Source: Formivibrio sp.
GTDB taxonomy: Bacteria; Pseudomonadota; Gammaproteobacteria; Burkholderiales; Chitinibacteraceae
Assembly: GCA_031291275.1 (NCBI GenBank)
Contig: JARLJJ010000550.1
Span: 1-35,479, forward strand
DNA: 35,479 nt
Direction of reading: 5' to 3'
Part shown: one piece after another, positions 1-6,865 of the stretch
Position numbering within the stretch: position 1 is the stretch's first letter
Layout: every line of letters begins with the position of its first letter
Notes under the pieces: generated by a model
Seen by the model: the letters and a program-made list of their open reading frames with translations, nothing else
Databases searched by the model: none
What the model was told of the DNA's origin: nothing
Position numbers and translations under genes: made by a program

Positions 1-93
1 ATCCAGTTGCTGGATGGCCCTTATGTAGAAACCCGCCCGGAAATCGTCAAGGCCTTCCGCCCCAAAGACGCCATCCGCCCGACCTCAATATGA
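1..93 (+). CDS. 3' end of an unrecognised gene (partial)
   Basis: An open frame runs in from the left edge and stops at TGA 91-93, giving the last 30 residues of a protein that ends RPTSI. The reading is clean and codon choice looks coding, and the next gene starts 10 bases downstream, which suggests co-transcription with the carboxylesterase. The tail is hydrophilic, with no membrane segment or known motif. I do not recognise the family, so no function is given. Confidence 0.6.
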   Translation: MQLLDGPYVETRPEIVKAFRPKDAIRPTSI

Positions 94-103
94 AGAAGCT
101 GAC

Positions 104-790
104 ATGGATAATCAACTACTCGATTCAATAGAACTTGCCACTGGAGAGAATCCCGTCGCCAGCGTGATCTGGTTGCATGGTCTCGGCGCTGATGGCAACG
201 ATTTTGTGCCGGTGGTACCGGAGCTGGGCCTGCCTGCCAACCTGCCTGTACGCTTTATTTTCCCCAATGCGCCCGCTATTCCGATCACCTGCAACAATGG
301 CTATGTAATGCCAGGCTGGTACGACATCACCCATTTTGACCAGATCAGCCGGGATGTCGATGCGCTCGGCGTGGTGCGTTCTGTCCAAGCCATCCATCAG
401 CTGATCATCAATGAAAATCAGCGCGGCATTCCTACCAATCGAATCGTCTTGGCCGGATTCTCGCAAGGGGGCGCAATTGCTTATACCGCCGGCCTGACCT
501 ATCCGGAAAAGCTCGCTGGCATTATCGCCCTATCCACCTATATTCCCGCACCGGAGTTGCTGGTTGCCGACAGCATGCAAATCAACCACGCCACGCCTAT
601 TTTTGCCGCACACGGCGGAATGGACCCGGTCGTTCCCATCGCACTAGGCAAAGCGGCCTACGAACGACTCTCTGCTGCTGGCTATCCCATTAGCTGGCAA
701 ACCTACCCCATGCAGCACTCCGTCTGCATGCCGGAAATTGTTGAGATCGGCCAATTCATCACAAACTGCCTGCAAGTCGCTCCTCATTAG
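104..790 (+). CDS. Carboxylesterase/phospholipase-family alpha/beta hydrolase
   Basis: A 228-residue cytoplasmic serine hydrolase of the bacterial carboxylesterase/acyl-protein-thioesterase-like family (Abhydrolase_2), which cleaves short-chain esters or lysophospholipids. Visible motifs are the oxyanion-hole strand LHGLGADG (residues 24-31), the nucleophile elbow GFSQGG with Ser120, the acid Asp174 in GGMDPVVP and the base His205 in MQHSV. Length is normal for the family and there is no signal peptide. The start follows the upstream stop by 10 bases with a GAAG-type ribosome site. The physiological substrate cannot be told from sequence. A hairpin follows the stop codon. Confidence 0.9.
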   Translation: MDNQLLDSIELATGENPVASVIWLHGLGADGNDFVPVVPELGLPANLPVRFIFPNAPAIPITCNNGYVMPGWYDITHFDQISRDVDALGVVRSVQAIHQLIINENQRGIPTNRIVLAGFSQGGAIAYTAGLTYPEKLAGIIALSTYIPAPELLVADSMQINHATPIFAAHGGMDPVVPIALGKAAYERLSAAGYPISWQTYPMQHSVCMPEIVEIGQFITNCLQVAPH

Positions 791-800
791 CATCTGCACC

Positions 801-829
801 GAGCCAGCTCACATCGCTTGAGCTGGCTC
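801..829 (+). terminator. Hairpin after the carboxylesterase gene
   Basis: A perfect 11-base-pair stem (801-811 with 819-829, loop of 7) begins 10 bases after the stop codon. The T tract behind it is short and broken (agctttat), so this is a plausible but not classical intrinsic terminator. Confidence 0.55.
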
Positions 830-1118
830 CAGCTTTATCATGTTGCATGATCACACCCCAATAATTTCATTCAACAAAGCACTTTCCAACTACATCTTCC
901 GTCCGGGTCCGTTTATCACAGCAGCCAAACAGGGCATCTTCACCAGCAACAGTTCTTATGCATGCCGATAACAAGTTCGCCGAAGGGTAACGGACCGCCA
1001 CTGATAAATGGGTGCTTCCAGCGCAATGCCGATGGCAGCATCATCCTGAACGGTTTCCTGCAGCACAAATAATTATCTACTCGAATCCTCCGCAGATCTA
1101 ACGATCATGCGACTTGCG
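830..1118. other. Non-coding stretch between carboxylesterase and cbpA
   Basis: No convincing gene lies between the hairpin at 829 and the terminator at 1119. The only coding-like trace is a 27-codon open frame at 989-1072, listed separately. No promoter, repeat or RNA structure stands out here. Confidence 0.5.
989..1072 (+). pseudogene. Possible relic of a coding sequence (27 codons, no start)
   Basis: The frame from 989 to the TAA at 1070-1072 reads like protein (it contains NADGSIILNGF) but has no start codon. A second short readable piece lies just upstream in a different frame. This could be the frameshifted tail of a lost gene, but it may equally be chance. I do not recognise a parent family. 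Confidence 0.2.
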
Positions 1119-1153
1119 CCGGACTCCCTCGAAAGAGGGACTCCGGTTTTTTT
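1119..1153 (+). terminator. Intrinsic terminator upstream of cbpA
   Basis: The stem 1119-1130 pairs with 1135-1146 around a GAAA loop, with one internal mismatch, and is followed by seven T's (1147-1153). The tetraloop plus T run is a classical intrinsic terminator. It isolates cbpA from upstream transcription. Confidence 0.8.
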
Positions 1154-1223
1154 CTTGTCCTCGCCAAGGATTTATCTACAGTTAAAACACTAGCTGTCAA
1201 ATATCCCTCAAAGGGAAACGATC

Positions 1224-2177
1224 ATGCAATTCAAGGATTACTACCAGGTCTTAGGGGTAACACGCGACGCCGACATCGATCACATCAAAAAATCCTTTCG
1301 CAAACTGGCGCGTAAATACCATCCTGATGTTTCCAAAGAACCCGATGCCGAAGAGCGTATGCGCGAAATCAATGAGGCTTATACCGTGCTTTCCGACCCG
1401 GAAAAACGGGTGGCTTATGATCAGCTTGGCAGCAATTACCAGCCGGGGCAGGAATTCCGGCCGCCCCCGGGTTGGGATGCTGGATTCGAATTTTCCAACC
1501 GGGGCTTTTCGCCTTCTGAAGCCGCAGATTTCAGTGATTTTTTTGCTGAATTATTTGGTCATATGGGCAAAGGACCGGATGGAACACACACTCGCAGCAG
1601 CCACTTTGCAGCACGAGGGGAAGATCATCACGCCAAGGTGATTCTGGATCTGGAAGACGCCTTTACCGGTCCGACCCGACAGATTTCCCTGCGCGTTCCA
1701 AAACAAGATGCCCAAGGGAGAATCCAGCTTGCAACCCGCACACTGAACGTCAAAATCCCCAAGGGCGTGCATGAAGGACAGATCATTCGTCTGGCCGGGC
1801 AAGGCGCACCTGGCTTCGGCAACGCAACGGCAGGCGATTTGTTGCTGGAAGTTCATTTCAACCCGCACGCCAAACTTCGCGCAGAGGGCCATGATCTGCA
1901 TTTAACCTTGCCTGTCACTCCTTGGGAAGCGGCTTTGGGCAGCGTCGTCACCGTGGCGCTATTGGATGGCCCCCTCAAAGTGCGCATTCCACAAGGCGCA
2001 CAGAGCGGCGCGCAGTTACGTGTCCGCGGCAAGGGCATTCCCAGCAATCCGCCTGGCGATCTTTTGCTTGAACTTCAGGTCGTTCTCCCGCCTGCAGACA
2101 CGCCAAGAGCACGGCAGCTCTACGAGACAATGGCACAAGAAATGGCGTTCGATCCACGTCTGAACGGGAGGAAATAA
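1224..2177 (+). CDS. cbpA: DnaJ-like co-chaperone CbpA
   Basis: A 317-residue J-domain protein of the CbpA type, which stimulates the ATPase of DnaK and in E. coli also binds curved DNA. The J domain occupies about residues 1-70, with the HPD motif at 33-35. A Gly/Phe-rich linker (about 75-110) follows, then two beta-sandwich substrate-binding domains (about 130-310). There is no CxxCxGxG zinc finger, which separates CbpA from DnaJ. The start at 1224 is supported by AAAGGGA about 7 bases upstream. cbpM follows after 3 bases, the standard chaperone-modulator pairing. No clear sigma-32 promoter was found between the terminator and the start. Confidence 0.93.
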   Translation: MQFKDYYQVLGVTRDADIDHIKKSFRKLARKYHPDVSKEPDAEERMREINEAYTVLSDPEKRVAYDQLGSNYQPGQEFRPPPGWDAGFEFSNRGFSPSEAADFSDFFAELFGHMGKGPDGTHTRSSHFAARGEDHHAKVILDLEDAFTGPTRQISLRVPKQDAQGRIQLATRTLNVKIPKGVHEGQIIRLAGQGAPGFGNATAGDLLLEVHFNPHAKLRAEGHDLHLTLPVTPWEAALGSVVTVALLDGPLKVRIPQGAQSGAQLRVRGKGIPSNPPGDLLLELQVVLPPADTPRARQLYETMAQEMAFDPRLNGRK

Positions 2178-2180
2178 ACC

Positions 2181-2489
2181 ATGCATGACGATGATATTTT
2201 GATCGGCAGCCTGATGGAAGACAGCTGGCTAACCCTGGAACAAGTGGCTGCCGCCTGTACTGTGGAACCCGACTGGCTGATTCTGCATATCGAAGAAGGC
2301 CTTTTCCCATGCACGGAAAGCATTGCCGGCACTTGGCGATTTTCTACGGCCAGCCTGTTGCGAGCACGACGGATGCGCCAGCTAGAGAAGAATTTCGAAG
2401 CAGCGCCTGAGTTGGCCGCCCTGGTCGCGGACATGCTGGAAGAGATTGATACACTGCGGAGCCAATTAAGCCAAAGCCGCCATGGCTGA
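2181..2489 (+). CDS. cbpM: Chaperone modulator CbpM
   Basis: A 102-residue MerR-like helix-turn-helix protein of the CbpM family. In E. coli CbpM binds the J domain of CbpA and inhibits both its co-chaperone and DNA-binding activity. The N-terminal half (about 15-70) carries the pattern typical of the family, including SWLTLEQVAAAC and GTWRFSTASLLRARRM, and a C-terminal helix follows. Identification rests on this pattern and on its place 3 bases after cbpA, which implies translational coupling. Confidence 0.88.
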   Translation: MHDDDILIGSLMEDSWLTLEQVAAACTVEPDWLILHIEEGLFPCTESIAGTWRFSTASLLRARRMRQLEKNFEAAPELAALVADMLEEIDTLRSQLSQSRHG

Positions 2490-2519
2490 ATTCAGCATGC
2501 TGCGGTCAGCGGAGACGAC

Positions 2520-2954
2520 ATGAACGAAACATTGCATCTGGTTTGCCCCCATTGCCATGCCATCAATCGGGTTCCAGCCGCCAAGCTGGAACAGAATCCG
2601 AACTGCGGGCAATGTCACCAGCCACTTTTTTCAGGCCATCCGGTTGAATTGAACGCCGCCACCTTTGCCAAGCAGATTGGCCGCAACGAGATACCCGTCC
2701 TGGTCGATTTCTGGGCTCCCTGGTGCGGCCCATGCAAAATGATGGCGTCACAGTTTATTCAGGCGGCCAATCTGCTGGAACCACAGGTGCGCCTGGCCAA
2801 AGTCAACACCGAAGCAGAACCGCAACTTGGCGCCCAATATGGCATTCGCAGCATCCCGACCCTGGTGCTGTTTCGCGCGGGGCAAGAAATCGCCCGGCAA
2901 TCCGGCGCCATGGGGGCCAATGACATCGTTCGCTGGGTGAAAAGTCAGCTTTGA
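2520..2954 (+). CDS. trxC: Thioredoxin 2 (TrxC)
   Basis: A 144-residue cytoplasmic thiol-disulfide oxidoreductase. The N-terminal zinc ribbon has two CxxC pairs (Cys9/Cys12 and Cys29/Cys32), which distinguishes TrxC from TrxA. The thioredoxin fold follows, with the active site WCGPC (68-72) and the cis-proline at Pro113 in SIPT. GGAG lies 7 bases before the ATG. It sits 30 bases after cbpM and is probably in the same operon, linking protein folding with redox repair. Its 3' end overlaps the convergent doxX gene by 10 bases. Confidence 0.95.
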   Translation: MNETLHLVCPHCHAINRVPAAKLEQNPNCGQCHQPLFSGHPVELNAATFAKQIGRNEIPVLVDFWAPWCGPCKMMASQFIQAANLLEPQVRLAKVNTEAEPQLGAQYGIRSIPTLVLFRAGQEIARQSGAMGANDIVRWVKSQL

Positions 2955-3424
2955 CAGGCACCCGTATTTTTTCGGCACAGCCAGGCGTCGAACGATAAGT
3001 TGCCTGCGCCATGAAACAGCAGCATGGCGAGCAGTACGCCCCACATCAGATGGTCCTTCAAACCCAGTTCACCCATTGCCGGATAGTAGGAAATCACCGC
3101 GACCGTATTCAGGATGAACAGCCCCAGCGCGGCGAAGCGCGCACGCCAACCGAGTACAAGCAAAACGGGGAAAGCCAGTTCGGCAGACGTTGCCATCACG
3201 GCAGCCAACAAAGGCGGCAGCAAGGGAACATGATATTCGCTGGTGAACAGATACAAGGTCCCGTCCCAACTCCGGATCTTGGTCAGCCCCGACAGGAAAA
3301 AGACCCGGGCCAGGTACAGCCGCACCAGCAGATCAAACAGCGGAGCAAGTCTGCCCACAAATACCGCCACAGTCCTGCAGAACGCAGCAAAAGGTAAGTG
3401 ACCATTACAAAGACACTTGCGCAT
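2945..3424 (-). CDS. DoxX-family membrane protein of the bufferin locus
   Basis: A 159-residue protein of the DoxX family with about four hydrophobic segments (roughly residues 18-45, 68-95, 100-115 and 125-140) and the family signature LYLARVFFLSGLTKI. It is the last gene of the bufA-bufB-bufC run and its start overlaps the end of bufC by 20 bases, so translation is probably coupled. DoxX proteins are a regular companion of DUF2282/DUF692/DUF2063 clusters. Their exact role is unsettled; an inner-membrane redox or metal function is a guess. The 3' end overlaps trxC on the other strand. Confidence 0.85.
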   Translation of the reverse strand: MRKCLCNGHLPFAAFCRTVAVFVGRLAPLFDLLVRLYLARVFFLSGLTKIRSWDGTLYLFTSEYHVPLLPPLLAAVMATSAELAFPVLLVLGWRARFAALGLFILNTVAVISYYPAMGELGLKDHLMWGVLLAMLLFHGAGNLSFDAWLCRKNTGACQS

Positions 3425-4163
3425 GTTTTTCTCCCAATCGAATATCCGTGATCAACCCGTTGCCCAATAACTGTGTCAGCAGCGGTGCGGAATCAAATTC
3501 CGCATCCACATCACTCGCTGCCAATAGCCCTTCTTCAATGCGCTGGCCGCCCAACCAGCGCAACAGGCATGCCGCTTCTGCCGGCGTGACGCATTGCCAA
3601 TGGTCGCGCCACACCCAGACCGCTTCCCCGCCTTTGGACCCACCGGGCAAAGGTCCGCCATGGTGATAATCCAGGATGCTGCCAATCGGCCACTCCCATG
3701 ATTGCACCAAGGTCATCGCCGGATGCAAAACCGGCGTGGCGTTGGCGAAATCGGCCAGCGGGAGTGAGGCCAATGCTTCGCCGGGCAGTGCGGCTACATC
3801 CGGCGCGTAGTGCGAGCGGTGCAAGGCCCAGTCCAGACGCGCCACGTCCGGCAGATAAGGCAGATCGGACACAGGCGGAAATGAAGCAAGAAAAGCAGGA
3901 AAGGGCTCGCCATCTTCGTGCAGATTGGCCGATGCACTGGGGTTCCTCTCGCAATAAACCCGCGCAGTGGCCTCAAAGAACTCGTTTCCCACCAAGGCGC
4001 AGACCGTGGGATAGCTGCTCGCCAAACTGGTTACGCGGTTTTCGCGGACGTTGTTGCGATAAGCGCTCAGCGCAGGCCGAGTTTTCTCGCTGATGCATTC
4101 CGGCATGAATCCGCCACTTTCCAGCCCGCAGCTGAATTCAGCCAATGCTTTTGCATAGTTCAT
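3405..4163 (-). CDS. bufC: DUF2063/HvfC-like protein, BufC
   Basis: A 252-residue DUF2063 protein, the usual partner of DUF692 (MNIO) enzymes, thought to recruit or hold the precursor peptide. The conserved N-terminal putative DNA-binding-like region has the family pattern SAYRNNVRENRVTSLASSYP and is followed by LPYLPDVARLDWALH. A longer in-frame extension exists upstream, but the ATG at 4161-4163 overlaps the bufB stop as ATGA and gives the standard N-terminus (MNYAKALAEF), so I chose it. It lies between bufB and doxX. Confidence 0.88.
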   Translation of the reverse strand: MNYAKALAEFSCGLESGGFMPECISEKTRPALSAYRNNVRENRVTSLASSYPTVCALVGNEFFEATARVYCERNPSASANLHEDGEPFPAFLASFPPVSDLPYLPDVARLDWALHRSHYAPDVAALPGEALASLPLADFANATPVLHPAMTLVQSWEWPIGSILDYHHGGPLPGGSKGGEAVWVWRDHWQCVTPAEAACLLRWLGGQRIEEGLLAASDVDAEFDSAPLLTQLLGNGLITDIRLGEKHAQVSL

Positions 4164-4999
4164 GCGACGGCCCCTTCCCTCGCCACCGCATTGACATGCG
4201 CTGACAACGTTCGGCACTCCTGCAGAAGATCGGGCAACGCCGGCAGATGGGTATCGCGTTCCAGCAACACCGGTCTGGGGCCGGTACGCGCCAGTGTCCA
4301 TGCCAATAGCTCGTAAACTTCGGCATGGATCGGTGCTCCATGCGTATCGATGACCAGCGACTCGAATACCTCGAAGCCGGCGACATGAATTTCTTCCACG
4401 GCAGCGAGTGGCAAGCGCGAAATCTCGTCCCTTGCATCGAGGCGATGATTGAGTTGGTTGACATACAGGTTGTTCACATCCAGCAATAAGCCGCAGCCTG
4501 TACGCTTCACCAATTCAGTCAGCAACTCGGCTTCAGTCATGATTTCATCGCGAAACTGGACGTAGGCCGAGATATTTTCCAGCAAGACTTTCCGGTTCAG
4601 CCGCTGTTGAAGCCGATCAATATTGCGGGTCAAAACGTCGAGCACGCCGGCGTGACGCGGCACCGGCAGCAGATCGTTGTACCAGTGCGATCCGTGCCGG
4701 TTCCAGCAGACATGTTCGGAAACGGCAGCCGGCTGGATGGTTTCAACCAGAAAGGCAAGCTGATCCAAGTGCCGGTCATCCAATCCTTCCGGATTACCCA
4801 AGCCCAGTCCGACCCCATGCAAACTGACCGGATAGTGCTCGCGCACCTTGTGCAAGGCGGCCAGCGGCGCACCACCGCCGAAATAGTTTTCGCTATGGAC
4901 TTCCCACCAGGCAACCGGCGGTTTCGTGGCCAGCACCTCGGCCAGATGTGGCGAACGCAGGCCCAGACCCGTAGCTAATGGCAAGGTAGTGGTGCGCAT
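4160..4999 (-). CDS. bufB: MNIO (DUF692) bufferin-modifying enzyme BufB
   Basis: A 279-residue DUF692 protein with a TIM-barrel fold, a multinuclear non-heme iron oxidative enzyme. Known members convert cysteines of DUF2282 precursors into thiooxazole-type groups, making copper-binding bufferins. Candidate metal ligands in conserved motifs are His61 (SLHGVGLG), Glu95/His96 (SEHVCW), Glu141 (LLEN), Asp174 (LLLDVNN), His205 (EIHVAGF), Asp218 and His220 (DTHGAPI) and Glu247. The start has GGAGAG about 6 bases upstream. It follows bufA by 12 bases and overlaps bufC by 4. Confidence 0.92.
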   Translation of the reverse strand: MRTTTLPLATGLGLRSPHLAEVLATKPPVAWWEVHSENYFGGGAPLAALHKVREHYPVSLHGVGLGLGNPEGLDDRHLDQLAFLVETIQPAAVSEHVCWNRHGSHWYNDLLPVPRHAGVLDVLTRNIDRLQQRLNRKVLLENISAYVQFRDEIMTEAELLTELVKRTGCGLLLDVNNLYVNQLNHRLDARDEISRLPLAAVEEIHVAGFEVFESLVIDTHGAPIHAEVYELLAWTLARTGPRPVLLERDTHLPALPDLLQECRTLSAHVNAVAREGAVA

Positions 5000-5011
5000 G
5001 ATGCTCTCCGT

Positions 5012-5263
5012 TCAGGGTGTCATCGGCGCAAGCTTGCCACCCATCTGCGTACATGTTCCCGCCTTCACCGCCTTGAATTCGCCCGGATCGTTATCCTTGG
5101 TACCCTGCCCGGCACAGGCGTGGTTATTGCCGGCACAATCGTTCATGCCCGCCTTGGCAACGCCATAGCACTTTTCCATTTTATCGGCGGCGAAAGTAGG
5201 GGAAATCATCCCTGCGGACAGCACCGCAGCCAGGGCGGTAGAGAGCAGAATTTGCTTGTTCAT
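5012..5263 (-). CDS. bufA: Bufferin precursor peptide BufA (DUF2282)
   Basis: An 83-residue exported precursor. Residues 1-25 form a signal peptide (basic MNK, hydrophobic core, cleavage after SPTFA). The mature part has four cysteines, Cys32, Cys43, Cys50 and Cys71, in the DUF2282 pattern [19 protein letters not shown] and GTC. In characterised bufferins the central cysteines are oxidised by BufB and bind copper in the periplasm. A frame with an earlier ATG extends to 5353, but it runs through the promoter region; the ATG at 5263 has TGGAG upstream and gives the signal peptide. It heads the bufABC-doxX operon. Confidence 0.92.
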   Translation of the reverse strand: MNKQILLSTALAAVLSAGMISPTFAADKMEKCYGVAKAGMNDCAGNNHACAGQGTKDNDPGEFKAVKAGTCTQMGGKLAPMTP

Positions 5264-5331
5264 GTTGATTCTCCAGTGCAAGTTGAAATGATTGTCAGGG
5301 GCTGTGTCATTTACAGCAGCCTCCCAAACAC

Positions 5332-5361
5332 TCAGTCGTGCGGAGAGAAACATCCATTACA
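5332..5361 (-). promoter_or_regulatory. Candidate ECF-sigma promoter of bufA
   Basis: Read on the minus strand, TGTAAT (5361-5356) is followed after exactly 17 bases by CGACTGA (5338-5332), about 70 bases before the bufA ATG. TGTAA with a CGTC/CGAC-type -10 is the usual form of ECF promoters. The position between the sigma gene's terminator and bufA fits control by the adjacent sigma factor. Confidence 0.5.
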
Positions 5362-5391
5362 AACAATCTGAAAATATTTATTGAATAACTG

Positions 5392-5415
5392 AAAAGCCGC
5401 CAGAAGGCGGCTTTT
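5392..5415 (-). terminator. Hairpin ending the sigma/anti-sigma transcript
   Basis: A perfect 10-base-pair palindromic stem (5392-5401 with 5406-5415) encloses a 4-base loop and ends in TTTT in the minus direction. It lies 3 bases beyond the anti-sigma stop and separates the regulatory genes from bufA, which then needs its own promoter. Confidence 0.75.
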
Positions 5416-5418
5416 CGA

Positions 5419-5601
5419 TCAATCAAATGGCTTCGTGGAGGATTGCGCACCAAGGCGGATGATTTTCAATTGCCGGTTAAAATTGCGGCATGCACCGCAC
5501 ATGGCAAGATGAAAGCGCAGCTTGACCGTTTCGCCGGTAGTCAACGGGCGATCCTGCGCCATGGATAACAGGCGGGAAGCTTCCTTGCAGCTAAGCATCA
5601 T
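5419..5601 (-). CDS. Zinc-binding anti-sigma factor
   Basis: A 60-residue soluble protein with the zinc-associated anti-sigma pattern: Cys5 (LSCKEAS), then His31, Cys35 and Cys38 in HLAMCGAC. It has no transmembrane segment, so it should act in the cytoplasm, holding the adjacent sigma factor until metal or oxidant disturbs the zinc site. It resembles in kind the Neisseria MseR protein. The ATG at 5601 overlaps the sigma stop (ATGATG against TGA); an extended start at 5634 lies inside the sigma gene and is less likely. Confidence 0.85.
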   Translation of the reverse strand: MMLSCKEASRLLSMAQDRPLTTGETVKLRFHLAMCGACRNFNRQLKIIRLGAQSSTKPFD

Positions 5602-6161
5602 GGCATCACTCCAAACCAATTCTTGTCCAGGCAAAGCCGCAAACTCATGCGCGCCCGATACAACATCACCGAACAGTTAGTCGCCGTAACATCCAATTGC
5701 TGACAGATTTCCGCAATTTCAAGCCCGCTGATTTCACGCATGGCAAAAATCATGGCCGTTCGGCGAGGCATCAATCGGCAGCAATTTTCGTAAACCCGCC
5801 AGAACTCGCGATCTTCCAGGCTCTGTTCTGGTTTTTGCCAGCGGCGCGGTGCTTCGGTGCCCCAGTGACCGGTGCGATCAAATAATGTATCGAAATCCGA
5901 AAGGTCTTCTTCATCCAGATTCGGATTGAGCAAGAGAGGATCACGATACAGCCGACGCTGCACATCCAGCACTTTGTGCTTGAGAATGGCGGTCAGCCAG
6001 GTTTTCAACGACGATGTGCCGGCGAAACTATCGGGTTTCTCCAAGGCGGCCAAAAATGTTTCCTGGACCACATCATGCGCAACAACCTCATCACCCAACT
6101 GGAAAAGTGCATAGCGAAAAAGCGCGTTGCGGTGTAATTCTAAATCGGCACTCTCTTCCAT
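5598..6161 (-). CDS. ECF RNA polymerase sigma factor
   Basis: A 187-residue ECF sigma factor with region 2 (about 8-75: DVVQETFLAAL, then SLKTWLTAILKHKVLDVQR) and region 4 (about 125-180: MREISGLEIAEICQQLDV, then VMLYRARMSLR), which contacts the -35 element. A charged linker of about 45 residues joins them. It starts 3 bases after the hlyIII stop and has no strong ribosome site, so it is probably translationally coupled. Its likely target is the TGTAA/CGAC promoter before bufA, as in the Neisseria ecf locus; that link is inference. Confidence 0.92.
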   Translation of the reverse strand: MEESADLELHRNALFRYALFQLGDEVVAHDVVQETFLAALEKPDSFAGTSSLKTWLTAILKHKVLDVQRRLYRDPLLLNPNLDEEDLSDFDTLFDRTGHWGTEAPRRWQKPEQSLEDREFWRVYENCCRLMPRRTAMIFAMREISGLEIAEICQQLDVTATNCSVMLYRARMSLRLCLDKNWFGVMP

Positions 6162-6164
6162 GGC

Positions 6165-6803
6165 TTAGATCGCATACCAGAGCACAGCAAAGAAATGGCA
6201 TACCGTCCCGGTCAGCACGAACAGATGCCAAATCAGATGGCCAAAACGTAATTTGGAATCCGTGGCGTAAAATGCCACACCCAAAGAATAAGCCAAGCCG
6301 CCAGCCAGCAACCACAGCAAACCTGGCAGTGGCATGCGGGAAAGCAATGGGACCACTGCAATCAACACCAGCCAGCCCATGGCAAGATAGAGCCCATTCG
6401 AAAGCCACTGATTGGTGAGCCGATCAAAGACCATCAACACCAGACCAAACACGGCTATCGACCAGATCAGTCCAAATAGTGTCCAACCCCAAATTCCATT
6501 GAGTACGCCCAAGGTAAACGGGGTATAGGTGCCCGCGATCAACAAAAAAATCGCAGCATGATCCAATTTTCGCGCCACATGCTTGATCCGCCCCGCAGGC
6601 AGGATGTGATAAAAAGCCGAGGTGAAATACATCAACACCATGCTCGCAGCAAACACACAAGCAGCCACCAGATTGATCGTCGTACCCAGTTTGAGCGTGA
6701 CTATCACCAGCACAGGAACTGCGGCTAATGCAGCCACCAAACCCACACCGTGACTGATACTGTTGGCAATTTCTTCGGCAAGCGTTTGCTCGCGAGTGCT
6801 CAT
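6165..6803 (-). CDS. Hemolysin III / PAQR-family membrane protein
   Basis: A 212-residue inner-membrane protein with seven predicted hydrophobic segments. It carries the family's metal-site motifs: EEIANSISHG near the N-terminus, SAFYH at the end of the second helix, KLDHAAI, and GHLIWHLFVL with CHFFAV at the C-terminus. The His/Asp/Ser residues resemble the zinc site of PAQR receptors and bacterial YqfA/HlyIII proteins. AGGAG lies 9 bases before the ATG. It sits 3 bases ahead of the ECF sigma gene. The haemolysin label is historical; the true function is unknown. Confidence 0.88.
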   Translation of the reverse strand: MSTREQTLAEEIANSISHGVGLVAALAAVPVLVIVTLKLGTTINLVAACVFAASMVLMYFTSAFYHILPAGRIKHVARKLDHAAIFLLIAGTYTPFTLGVLNGIWGWTLFGLIWSIAVFGLVLMVFDRLTNQWLSNGLYLAMGWLVLIAVVPLLSRMPLPGLLWLLAGGLAYSLGVAFYATDSKLRFGHLIWHLFVLTGTVCHFFAVLWYAI

Positions 6804-6865
6804 GATGATTCAACTCCTAGTGTGACCATCCTGAAAGATGGCACTGAAGAACGAGGATACAAGCT

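Noticed and set aside
4164..4301. An N-terminal extension of bufC by 46 codons
   Set aside because: It lies entirely inside bufB; the ATGA overlap start gives the family N-terminus.
5264..5353. An N-terminal extension of bufA by 30 codons
   Set aside because: It would cover the promoter-like sequence and bury the signal peptide; the ATG at 5263 has a ribosome site.
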